In this document: one piece after another, positions 1-8,046 of the stretch
Layout of the letters: each line of letters begins with the position of its first letter
Position numbering within the stretch: position 1 is the stretch's first letter
Source: Stramenopiles sp. TOSAG23-2
Lineage: Eukaryota > Sar
DNA: 10,695 bases
Reading direction: 5' to 3'
Assembly (NCBI GenBank): GCA_900128395.1
Contig: LT649997.1
Span: forward strand, 1-10,695
The notes under the pieces: generated by a model
Database searches by the model: none
What the model was told of the DNA's origin: nothing
What the model saw: only the letters and a program-made list of their open reading frames with translations
Translations under genes and position numbers: made by a program

Positions 1-7
1 ATCCTCT

Positions 8-192
8 GCTGTGTGCCTGTATTAAGATGGTAATACTATGTCTATCGTATATTTATGGAAATCTCATTGATCCTGCTGTGTGCCTGTATTAAAAATGGTA
101 GTTCTATGTCTATCGTATATTTATGGAAATCTCATTGATCCTGCTGTGTGCCTGTATTAAAAATGGTAGTTCTATGTCTATCGTATATTTAT
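8..192. repeat. 67-68 bp tandem repeat, 2.7 copies
   Basis: Units begin GCTGTGTGCCTGTATTAA at 8, 75 and 143. Each continues through a TCTATGTCTATCGTATATTT block and ends in GGAAATCTCATTGATCCT; the third copy stops after the TATATTTAT block. Copies 2 and 3 are identical where they overlap. Copy 1 differs at a few bases and is one base shorter. The array is followed by ATCTCGAAAT. The same unit returns at 6437-6556 in the same orientation and again runs into a CTCGAAAC sequence, so this is a dispersed family, probably part of a transposon. No protein is encoded. Confidence 0.9.
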
Positions 193-527
193 CTCGAAAT
201 AGCTAGCATACAAATAGCCTTAGTTAAAAAATGGAAAGCATTTATATCCAACATTTTTCCATCTTTCTAATGCTATTACGGCCTACGGTTTAAAATATTT
301 ATCGCTCACAGCTACATGTTGCATATTAATATTATGGGGCAAAACCCTTAAAAAACAACTTCGGCGCCAGTCGTCTACCATAAGTATTCTTATCTATTTA
401 TGTTCCTGCCATCAAAGAGCCGCATCAAATAGCATTGGTATAGCAGTGAGTTCAACTTAAGTATAAATACGCATAGAGCGAGATATCAAATTTTACCATG
501 CTGTGTCCATTTAGATAATGTTAAAGT
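193..527. other. gene-free spacer
   Basis: There is no open frame of note on either strand. The stretch is AT-rich unique sequence between the tandem array and the MITE-like element. A CATGCTGTGTCC at about 498-509 faintly resembles the start of the 67-bp repeat unit but goes no further. I see nothing else I can name. Confidence 0.6.
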
Positions 528-692
528 TTTCCCAACTAACCCGCAGCCCTTAACCAACCTTAAATTGTTAGAGCATAATAGCATTAGTGGCCAAAATTAT
601 GTTTTATTACAAGGGAATTACGCTTTGATTGACGTTCAAACGTATTACCTATGTTGGGAAGGTTGGTTAAGGGCTGCGGGTTAGTTGGGAAA
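528..692. mobile_element. MITE-like element with 34-bp perfect terminal inverted repeats
   Basis: Positions 528-561 are the exact reverse complement of 659-692 (34 of 34 bases). The arms include CCCGCAGCCCTTAACCAACC and are much richer in GC than the surroundings. The 97-bp interior has no coding potential. Total length is 165 bp, which fits a non-autonomous miniature inverted-repeat element whose transposase is elsewhere. I could not find a clear target-site duplication beside the arms, so the superfamily is unassigned and the outer limits may be off by a few bases. It lies about 200 bp upstream of the membrane-protein gene and could affect its promoter. Confidence 0.8.
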
Positions 693-766
693 CCCATTAC
701 CTAGAAGCAATATCATATGTTCTTATACCGACATAAGTGCATAAGACTATGCAACTGACAAAAACA

Positions 767-809
767 TTGTGATAAAACATAATATTGTTGTGATAAAATA
801 CATAATATT
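767..809 (+). promoter_or_regulatory. imperfect direct repeat in the upstream region of the 900-3236 gene
   Basis: TTGTGATAAAACATAATATT at 767-786 is followed by the same sequence with a 2-base insertion at 788-809. The pair lies about 90 bp before the start codon of the membrane-protein gene, in the 207-bp stretch between the MITE-like element and the gene. A regulatory role is only inferred from position. I cannot identify a convincing TATA box or initiator, because the stretch is AT-rich throughout. Confidence 0.3.
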
Positions 810-899
810 CATCATATTTATTTACTGAGAATCAGTTCTAATCCGTTATTACAGTAAGTGCAGTCAGCGGCCAACAATTATAAAATAAATTGAAAGACA

Positions 900-3236
900 A
901 TGAAAAAATCGACCACCGGCACAGGTGTTGAGGTGACAGATAAAGAAGAAGAAGAGGATCAAAGAAAGTCGAAGCAAGGAATCTCTGTATCTGCAGATAT
1001 CATTGACGCTAATAATAGTGTGATGCAACTAGAAGCAAATCCAATGGATATTGTCAAAACTGAGTCTCATACTCTCACACGTAAGGCGTCTAGACATACA
1101 ATGCAAGTCGCTAATTCAGTCATCAATAATTTATCGTATAAAAAACATGTACGTTTAGGTGGATTTACAATATTATTTATGTTATTATTGATAGCAATAG
1201 GTCATTTCGTCGTTTTTTCAATATATGCAAACGTTCCAAATACATATAGTTTTCAAGCTGTAAACAAGAGATGGATATGGATATTTGCTGTTTTTTCTTG
1301 CTTGTACCTTTTACGTCTTGTTCATGTAATAAAAACATGGAAAAGGAGGGCCAAAAATTGCATTAATGACATGTACGAATTAAATCAAAACAATTTATCG
1401 AAACCAGACGTTAATAATGAAGACGGTCTAAATCAAGAAGAAGAAGAAGAAGATCAAAGAAAGTCGAAGCAAGGAATCTCTGTATCTGCAGATATCATTG
1501 ATGCTAATAATAGTGTGATGCAACTGGAAGCAAATCCAATGAATAATGTCAAAACTGAGTCTCATATTCTCACACGTAAGGCGTCTAGTCATACGATGCA
1601 AGTCGCTAATTCAGCCATCAATAAAATATCCCATAGACGGAAGTCGTTTGTCTCTAAAGTCAGATCTGCTGCAGAAAAAGTGGAAAAATATTACGATCAG
1701 AATTTTGATATAAACGGCAAATATTACTTTTACATTTTATATGGAGGCGAATTTGCTGAAAGTTGGATACAACTCAGCAATTTAATTTTTGTTTACTCTT
1801 GTACGTTACCAATTGGCTGGAGCATAATGCTTGCAATTCTATTAATTGCAGAATCCTCATATCGTGCAAAACTCATGTATGTAAAACTGTGGGGCTCAGA
1901 GACAAAGATCAATTTTAAGGAGCGCAATTTTCAAATTGTTTTAGATGTCACAATTGATTTATTTTTCTTATTTGTCCCATTAGCCATTTTGAGATTTGGA
2001 TTTAACCTTTCAATAGCAGTTGGGGAAATTTTACTTATTGTTTTGGTGCCGTCTATGACCTTGTTTATTAAGCTGCCAAGCATAGTTGAACAAATAGTTT
2101 TGAACTATGTAATTGAAGATATTTCATTACAACAAAATGATATATCAAGATCATTCAAAAGAAAACGGAAATCAATTTTTGGTGCTTCACGTAATGAAAA
2201 CGTTGTTGAAATACAAAATCAGAAGTTTCCCTATTTAGCAAAAATAATGGTTTTTGTCTTAAGTCTCGTATTTGCGATAGGGTTAAGTGGACTTACCATT
2301 CTACAAGTAGCAAACTTATCGGCTCAAGACTTGTGCAAAATTAAATTCGGTAATAATGATATTTGGGAAAATGGATGTATTCTTAAAATTCCATATTGCA
2401 AAAGAATATTTTATCCAAAGTGTAATTGCGCTTCGTTGTATATTGAACATGATAAAACATTAATAACATTACCAGAAACCTTAGTTTACGAGATGGATGG
2501 TTTACGTTCATTTATAGTAAAAGATTGTAACTTAACCAAGCTACCAAAGAACATGGAGAATCTTTTAGAAATGGTGCATTTTGATGTTTCATTTAATAAC
2601 TTGGTGGAATTCCATGTCGATGTTAGTAAATGGGATAAATTGATTAGTTTGTGGTTAATGTATAACAAGATTACTAATTATAATAAAAAAGCTGTATGGA
2701 CTCATAAAAATCTTGTTAACCTTGCACTAAATAATAATCTGGGTATGAAGATATCGCATGATATTAAAATGCCTCTGTTACAGTTTCTTTGGCTTTCAAA
2801 CAATAGTATGAGTATTGGTTCAGATATTTTCAATACGAACAATTTCCCTAGTTTATTTTATTTGTATGTAGGCGGGAACACTTTAAAGGAATTTCCAGAT
2901 AAATCGTTGAGGAAAATGCTGTTGTATTTAGGTGTTTCTAGATGCAATTTAACTACGTTTCCGTTGTATATGTCTGACTTTACCAACTTGCGATATATTG
3001 ATGCAAGAAATAACAATATTTCTGTCGTCGATGAAAAATTCAAATTGTTGGTGAAAGCAAACAATATGAAAGCGTATTTTTCTGGAAATCTTGCTTGTAA
3101 GTTGGACAAAGAATTAGATTGTCAACCATTATGCAGTGAATACTGTTGGAGCAGAGACAGTGAAAAAAATGATTTTTGCGATACGAGTTGCAATTCCAAA
3201 AGTTGTGACTTTGATGGCGGCCAGTGTTCAGCTTAA
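900..3236 (+). CDS. multi-pass membrane protein with leucine-rich repeats and a C-terminal Lin-12/Notch repeat
   Basis: This is an uninterrupted 778-residue frame, probably a cell-surface receptor or adhesion protein. In order it shows: an acidic and basic N-terminal block (16-80); two hydrophobic segments (about 87-110, 124-144); a second copy of that block (181-245); hydrophobic stretches at 289-320, 346-366, 370-391 and 447-470; a cysteine-rich cap (C479, C493, C500, C508, C510); about eight leucine-rich repeats (535-725) with LxxLxLxxN-type spacing; a GNLAC cap ending at C733; and a Lin-12/Notch repeat with C745, C749, C760, C764, C769, C776 and the DGGQC ending, right at the C terminus. 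There is no N-terminal signal peptide, so targeting would rely on the membrane segments. The first ATG is used as start; upstream sequence is non-coding. LRRs plus a Notch repeat in a multi-pass protein suggests an oomycete family, from memory. The ligand is unknown. Its neighbour converges from the other strand. Confidence 0.85.
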   Translation: MKKSTTGTGVEVTDKEEEEDQRKSKQGISVSADIIDANNSVMQLEANPMDIVKTESHTLTRKASRHTMQVANSVINNLSYKKHVRLGGFTILFMLLLIAIGHFVVFSIYANVPNTYSFQAVNKRWIWIFAVFSCLYLLRLVHVIKTWKRRAKNCINDMYELNQNNLSKPDVNNEDGLNQEEEEEDQRKSKQGISVSADIIDANNSVMQLEANPMNNVKTESHILTRKASSHTMQVANSAINKISHRRKSFVSKVRSAAEKVEKYYDQNFDINGKYYFYILYGGEFAESWIQLSNLIFVYSCTLPIGWSIMLAILLIAESSYRAKLMYVKLWGSETKINFKERNFQIVLDVTIDLFFLFVPLAILRFGFNLSIAVGEILLIVLVPSMTLFIKLPSIVEQIVLNYVIEDISLQQNDISRSFKRKRKSIFGASRNENVVEIQNQKFPYLAKIMVFVLSLVFAIGLSGLTILQVANLSAQDLCKIKFGNNDIWENGCILKIPYCKRIFYPKCNCASLYIEHDKTLITLPETLVYEMDGLRSFIVKDCNLTKLPKNMENLLEMVHFDVSFNNLVEFHVDVSKWDKLISLWLMYNKITNYNKKAVWTHKNLVNLALNNNLGMKISHDIKMPLLQFLWLSNNSMSIGSDIFNTNNFPSLFYLYVGGNTLKEFPDKSLRKMLLYLGVSRCNLTTFPLYMSDFTNLRYIDARNNNISVVDEKFKLLVKANNMKAYFSGNLACKLDKELDCQPLCSEYCWSRDSEKNDFCDTSCNSKSCDFDGGQCSA
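945..1634 (+). repeat. internal coding duplication, copies 945-1139 and 1440-1634
   Basis: The 195-bp segments encoding residues 16-80 and 181-245 of the membrane protein match at 183 of 195 bases by my hand alignment. They differ at seven amino acids: D50N, I51N, T58I, R65S, V74A, N77K and L78I. Five of the twelve base changes are silent. The shared peptide begins with a run of Glu, then QRKSKQGISVSADIIDANN. The copies are separated by 300 bp that encode a two-pass membrane hairpin and a hydrophilic linker. The frame is kept through both copies. Confidence 0.95.
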
Positions 3237-3489
3237 TATTTACTTCGTACGAAAGTACGAGAGTATAATTATAAAATACGCGTATATTTTAATTTTTTAT
3301 TTTCTACCCATGACAATTCCTACTCTCAAAAGAATAATAGTGTTTGAGCCAATATTAATATTAAAGTCATATTTTAAAATAAATATTAAAGCCATATTAT
3401 TTAAAAGCCATAAATAATTTTTTACTTCCCGTGGCGAATACTATGCTCTCAATACTCTAACCGATCCTACTATCATATAATGAAGCTGA
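3237..3489. other. convergent intergenic spacer
   Basis: This is the AT-rich gap between two genes that end towards each other. It contains several AATAAA-like stretches on both strands, such as AAATAAATATTAAAG near 3377, which could serve polyadenylation of either transcript. A 10-bp palindrome TTCGTACGAA sits at 3244-3253, just after the first stop codon. A plus-strand frame runs across it from inside the upstream gene, but it is a by-product of that gene's codon composition. Confidence 0.5.
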
Positions 3490-5841
3490 TCAACAACAAT
3501 TTCCCCCCCAGTGCAATAACCTCCTTCTTCTTCGTCTCTCTGTGTCATCTTCTTCCGCCCCATCTCTTGGAATCCCCCCATTAACACTTGCCTCCAATGC
3601 TTTTTCAGTTTTACCATTCTGCATTTTCTGCAAATTGTATTTTATTAGGCCTTCCTCCTTATCATTTTCAAGACTTAAAACATACGACCCTTCTTCGTGC
3701 TCAATTTCATACGTAACTTTTACGAAATTTGCATTCTTTTTAGAAAGTGCATGTAAACAAGTACACATACTATTTTTTTTGTGACAGGAGAATTTATGAC
3801 AATCAAAACTGAATACATACCCTGATTTATCGTGATGTTGCGTGAAGGCTAGTTGTTCATCTAATCCACATAATTTTCTACGAGTATCTCCTTCGACGTT
3901 TTCAAGTTCTTTGCCATTTTCATCAAAAACTTTTACTGTAATTTTTTTACGGTCTAACTCTTGAACATTATCATCCACAAAAATAAATGCATTTGGTCCT
4001 GCTTTTATGTATTTTGTACTACTCATAACAGGTTTGTAAAAAGCATTCTGTTTAATATCATATAGTTTTTCGTGTTTTTCACTTAACGCAACTAATTCAT
4101 TATAGGCAACCTTATTCCCTTCATATTCGGATTTAGCATCCTTTAAAAGAAAGGATGCTAAATCCGATTCCTTTTGTAGTTCTTCGCGGTTTTCTTTCAA
4201 AGTCTCAAGGGTTGCTAGCCCCTTTTTTTGTTCCTCTTTATTTTTTTCGTCTTCCTCAGTTTGCCTCTTCATTAGCTTCCGAATAGAGGCATTTTTCTCC
4301 TTTAGTATTTTTTCCTTGTTGTCAAATTTCGTCTTTTTTGCAACGTTTGCACTATTACATTCATTTAAGCTCATTTCAATGTTAGACTTTTCTGATTGCA
4401 GTAATTTCATATTCTTAATATGTTCCTTGTAGTTCTTCACTTTTTTATCATCTAACTTTTCTTTCTTTTTTACTATTTTCACCAAGTCATCTTCATAATT
4501 TTTGATTTGTTTTTTAAAATCTTGCAACGAATTTGACTTTTGTGCTCTTAATTCTTTTACGTTCGTCAAGCTGGTATTTAGATTTTTGTTTGCACCTATT
4601 AATTGATTTAATAGGTCCTCATGAAACCTATATTGTTCAGATTTCAAAGTCTGTAGCGTTTTGATGTAGTAGTCTAATCGAAGCAAAATGTCTCTAATAT
4701 TTATAATATTACGACTATTAAACTCTTTAGTCATCTCGTAAAAGTTATTATCTTGTAAAAATCGCTCATTTTCAAATGTTTGCATTATTTTGCACAATTT
4801 ATCGCAACCAGCCTTCGAAGATGTTAACTCTAAAAAAGCAACTCCTTCTTTTTCGGTAGTCACTTTTCGTGATGTTACTTGCTCCGTTGATGATGCCACT
4901 TGCTCTTGCAATTTTTCAACTAGTTCTGCACATTTCTTGCTTTCTTTCCTTATTTCTTTTTCTTGGGTCTTTATTTTCGCTATTTTGCTCTTCACCTCTT
5001 TCTCCTGAGTCATTGCTTTATCTAATTTTTTTTTAATCTCTTCCATTTCTTTTTTATGTGCCATTTCAGCATTTTTGAGTTTAGTTTCTTGTTCTTCAAT
5101 AAACATATTGAAATTACTAATTCTTTTAGTCAAATCTTTCAGTTGGCGTTCTTTGATTTTCCCCAATTTCCTACAGCTTTCAAGTTTCCCTTCCTTTTCT
5201 TTTAAGTTCTTTTTCAAATCTTCTAGGTCTTTCATCTCGGTAGCATCAAATGATTTAATAGTATTTATAAATGTAGTAGTTTTCTCTATTGATTTTAAAA
5301 TACGATTAAGATTTTTTTCTTCTGACTCAGTCTGGAAAATATCTGCTGTAAGTTGTTGTTTTTCGCGTTTTAGTTGATTTTCTAACAACTTGTTTTTATT
5401 GTCCTTTTGTTTTTCAATAATCTCATGTTGTTTATATGATTCCATATATGAATTTGCCAAATTAGATTTTTTTTTCTTCAAAGAGTTTGCTGCCTCAATT
5501 AGTTTTTCAAACATAGTTTGACCAAGGGAAAGATCACGTAGTACTCCTTTGATTGCAAAAGAACAAAACTTCGAATTTTCTTCTTCCTTATCAACCGGTG
5601 TCCACTGTCCGATCTGACGCGAACAACACTTGTACTTATGTTTGCGGTTTTCTTTGTTCAATTTCGTATTTCCAAGATCTTCATTATGTTGTTGTTTTTG
5701 CTCTCCACAGCATCCGACGGCATTAATATCTGTTCCTCTGCACTCAGCTAGAAGAACAGGAGTCTTTAAAGGAGCACTTTTTGTTTCGCACAGTATTAGC
5801 AGTAAGAATAACAACTTGTAAAGGAAACAAAGATTCGACAT
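3490..5841 (-). CDS. secreted long coiled-coil protein of unknown function
   Basis: I do not recognise this 783-residue protein. Residues 1-22 form a clear signal peptide: a short basic start, a Leu-rich core and likely cleavage after KSA. The next 70 residues hold six cysteines as C34, C44-C45, C72-C73, C93, suggesting a small disulphide domain. From about 112 to 600 it is rich in Lys, Glu, Gln and Leu with heptad-like spacing, so two long coiled coils are likely (about 112-335 and 395-600), broken near 336-390 where C346 and C350 lie. Residues 615-740 look globular, with C658, C681, C686, C693 and C695. The end is acidic, then has six arginines (769-774) and finishes with a Cys pair. There is no membrane anchor. 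A secreted or wall-associated rod-like protein is an inference. The first ATG gives the signal peptide, which supports this start. Confidence 0.8.
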   Translation of the reverse strand: MSNLCFLYKLLFLLLILCETKSAPLKTPVLLAECRGTDINAVGCCGEQKQQHNEDLGNTKLNKENRKHKYKCCSRQIGQWTPVDKEEENSKFCSFAIKGVLRDLSLGQTMFEKLIEAANSLKKKKSNLANSYMESYKQHEIIEKQKDNKNKLLENQLKREKQQLTADIFQTESEEKNLNRILKSIEKTTTFINTIKSFDATEMKDLEDLKKNLKEKEGKLESCRKLGKIKERQLKDLTKRISNFNMFIEEQETKLKNAEMAHKKEMEEIKKKLDKAMTQEKEVKSKIAKIKTQEKEIRKESKKCAELVEKLQEQVASSTEQVTSRKVTTEKEGVAFLELTSSKAGCDKLCKIMQTFENERFLQDNNFYEMTKEFNSRNIINIRDILLRLDYYIKTLQTLKSEQYRFHEDLLNQLIGANKNLNTSLTNVKELRAQKSNSLQDFKKQIKNYEDDLVKIVKKKEKLDDKKVKNYKEHIKNMKLLQSEKSNIEMSLNECNSANVAKKTKFDNKEKILKEKNASIRKLMKRQTEEDEKNKEEQKKGLATLETLKENREELQKESDLASFLLKDAKSEYEGNKVAYNELVALSEKHEKLYDIKQNAFYKPVMSSTKYIKAGPNAFIFVDDNVQELDRKKITVKVFDENGKELENVEGDTRRKLCGLDEQLAFTQHHDKSGYVFSFDCHKFSCHKKNSMCTCLHALSKKNANFVKVTYEIEHEEGSYVLSLENDKEEGLIKYNLQKMQNGKTEKALEASVNGGIPRDGAEEDDTERRRRRRLLHWGGNCC
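4127..4167. repeat. perfect 18-bp inverted repeat inside a coding sequence
   Basis: TCGGATTTAGCATCCTTT at 4127-4144 is the exact reverse complement of 4150-4167, with a 5-base loop. It codes for residues 559-572 of the secreted coiled-coil protein, where SDLASF and KDAKSE come from the two arms. The hairpin would be very stable in single-stranded DNA or in the mRNA. I see no function for it. Confidence 0.95.
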
Positions 5842-6434
5842 TGATCTATATCTTGGTTCTTGTTACTATGGCTGAAAGTGTGCAATACTTCGAATAAGAG
5901 TGGTATTATATGTCAATAAGCGAATCGCGATACAATACAAACAGTAAGATGCGATGTACGTGAATGAGGTATTGAACAATAGTGGTTTATGTGTCAATAT
6001 CATATATTAAATAGCAGACTATCTACTATCTACATATATTATTATATGTTTCCAATTTCCCAAATCCCAAACTCAATTTGGGCACCAGCCTTTTATTTTC
6101 CCCCTCTTTTGTTGTTGTTTCGACACCTCATTTTTTCGCTTTGCTATATGCCCTTGTAAAATTATCTGGAATCAATAGTACGATATTTTCATAATGTATA
6201 TATAGATATTACTGTATATCAATTTACAATGTTAGATTTAGGATTTAGATTACCTGAAGATTTTTAGATTTTTAGCCTGCTTTTAATAGATTTAAGGCAA
6301 GTTACGAAGAAACCTATCAAAAATAATTTTAAGTGTCGAAATATCAATCATAAATTAGCAGATACGTACCATTGGTCATGAACATAGCACGCGATTGAGA
6401 ATCCATGCTAAAATAATCAGTCACAGCCTATAAA
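5842..6434. other. upstream region of the coiled-coil gene, otherwise gene-free
   Basis: This AT-rich stretch must hold the promoter of the minus-strand gene starting at 5841. On that strand the ~55 bases before the ATG include GCACACTTTCAGCC, only a weak resemblance to the initiator element known from oomycete genes. Two partly similar blocks, around 5890-5930 (AGAGTGGTATTATATGTCAA) and 5975-6005 (ATAGTGGTTTATGTGTCAAT), form a degenerate direct repeat. No other open frame or RNA gene is seen. Confidence 0.45.
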
Positions 6435-6436
6435 CT

Positions 6437-6556
6437 GCTGTGTGCCTGTATTAAGATGACAATGCTATGTCTATCGTATATTTGATAATGCTGTGTGCAT
6501 ATATTAAGATGGTAATGCTATGTCTATCGTATATTTATGGAAATCTCATTGATCCT
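6437..6556. repeat. second copy of the 67-bp repeat family, two units
   Basis: Units begin GCTGTGTG at 6437 (53 bases, lacking the GGAAATCTCATTGATCCT tail) and at 6490 (67 bases, with the tail). A degenerate third start, ACTGTGTAC, follows at 6557. The orientation matches the array at 8-192. A short inverted fragment of the core, ACTATAGACATAGCA, occurs at 6640-6654. The array runs directly into the outer arm of the nested inverted repeat. Confidence 0.85.
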
Positions 6557-6573
6557 ACTGTGTACGTTAATAT

Positions 6574-7328
6574 CTCTCGAAACATCTCGGGCCATTTCGC
6601 CTATGAAAGTTAAGTCTAACTTTCTGTAGTCTTATCTTTACTATAGACATAGCAAAGAAAAGACAGCCGAAGGCCCTCGAATGAAACTCAGAATTTGGTT
6701 GACAGGTCCAGGAGGCCAAAAAATATCATACAATACTATTACCATGCTATTTGAAAATGGTACATCTACACATACATTTGTATAAAAAATGTATTTGAAC
6801 AATATTTATATCAATACAACGAATCAAATATCATATTTACACACCTATCAATATGTTTTAGAATGTTTTAATGTTTGAATTGTATATAGCACCTTCTTTG
6901 TAAAGCTAAAAGTAGCATACGCAATATACGTGATATATGATGCTATTCTGATCCTAATATCATAGTGCTATTTAGTTGCTAATTTGATTGTCAAAGCGAG
7001 TCATGTTTAATAAATATGTATATAAATTAAAACAAAATAATGATTCAAGGATGTTTGCATGTATGTAAATATGATATTTGATTCGTTGTATTGATATAAA
7101 TATTGTTCAAATACATTTTTTATACAAATGTATGTGTAGATGTACCATTTTCAAATAGCATGGTAATAGTATTGTATGATATTTTTTGGCCTCCAGGACC
7201 TGTCAACCAAATTCTGAGTTTCATTCGAGGGCTGTGACCAGCCTTCACCAAATTTTATATTTGTTAGTAGTGCTGTTCTTATACTAACAAGTATAAGAAA
7301 GTGGGAACAGTCCGAGATGTTTCGAGAG
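6574..7328. mobile_element. nested long inverted repeat (foldback-like element)
   Basis: The inner arms 6673-6841 and 7064-7232 are each 169 bases and are reverse complements except at one base (6710). They enclose a 222-bp AT-rich loop. Further out, 6574-6590 and 7312-7328 form an exact 17-bp inverted repeat, CTCTCGAAACATCTCGG. The ~80-bp segments between outer and inner arms do not match each other. The left one contains the hairpin 6605-6624, and the right one several short hairpins, for example 7276-7299. There is no transposase. It may be a foldback or MITE-type element, or two head-to-head fragments of one retroelement: the right side has TGTTAG at 7262, as at a long terminal repeat edge. 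A 71-codon minus-strand frame across the right arm is not convincing. Confidence 0.75.
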
Positions 7329-7329
7329 T

Positions 7330-8016
7330 CGAGTACCCAGAGTACAGTGTGAAAGTATCTTGTCAAGTGTTTCGGAGGAAAATGGATAATGCTTCTATTA
7401 CTTATAAATTAATGGACAAATTATAGTTGTTTACTATGGAAAGAATAAATACCTTATCTGTTTATAAATTTTATATTTGTTTCTAAGAAACAGGTAATAA
7501 GTAATAAGGTTTTCGATCACCTAAAAAATTTGTTTCAATGCAGTTTAAAGTACGTTTGGTTGTTACTCACTACTCACTCATATTATTAACGAAATTGATA
7601 GGTATTTTTTGAATTTTAAGTATTCTTTTTAGTATTGTTCGATATGAGTAGTTCCTTTGATAATTAGTAATAATAATAAATAATCTAAATTTTATTATAA
7701 TTATCATTATATCTATATCTATATTATTTTTTGTGCATTCCAGCATTGCTATTGCACCAATTCAAATTACTACTGTATAATTGTTAATATTGAGTAGGTG
7801 TTTGCTTTATATCATTTCATTTAAGCTTATTGTAGTGTATCATTAATTACTTCGTGTTGACTGCATTATCCACTATACTACTAACCTGCTACTATCACTA
7901 TGTATATTATTATCTCAATTATAATAATAAATACATATCTATAAATGAAATAAATGATAAATAATAATAATGGATACGAGTTTTTAAAATATATTTACTT
8001 AGTAGTAAGGGTAGTA
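7330..8016. other. gene-free AT-rich region
   Basis: There is no credible reading frame on either strand. From about 7660 the sequence is dominated by runs of TAA, TAT and similar triplets (for example near 7668-7680 and 7921-7970). I see no RNA gene or inverted repeat comparable to the flanking ones. Confidence 0.6.
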
Positions 8017-8046
8017 TAGTAGTAGTAGTAGTAGTAGTAGTACTAC
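8017..8046. repeat. TAG trinucleotide microsatellite
   Basis: Eight TAG units at 8017-8040 are followed by TACTAC, which pairs with the end of the run to make a small hairpin. A shorter impure stretch, AGTAGTAAGGGTAGTA, precedes it at about 8001-8016. Confidence 0.9.

Noticed and set aside
8-192. CRISPR array
   Set aside because: The repeat units are contiguous 67-68 bp copies with no unique spacers, and the setting is a eukaryotic genome.
3244-3253. TTCGTACGAA palindrome as a transcription terminator
   Set aside because: It is only 10 bp with no loop or T-run, and this type of terminator is not used by eukaryotic protein genes.
3136-3417. 93-codon plus-strand frame running past the end of the receptor-like gene
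   Set aside because: Its first third is the Notch-repeat coding sequence read in another frame, and the rest is AT-rich spacer giving Ile, Tyr and Lys runs.
7151-7366. 71-codon minus-strand frame across the right arm of the foldback
   Set aside because: Most of it lies in repeat sequence, it has no domain-like pattern, and the matching part of the left arm is not continued as the same frame. It is probably a chance frame or at most a retroelement leader fragment.
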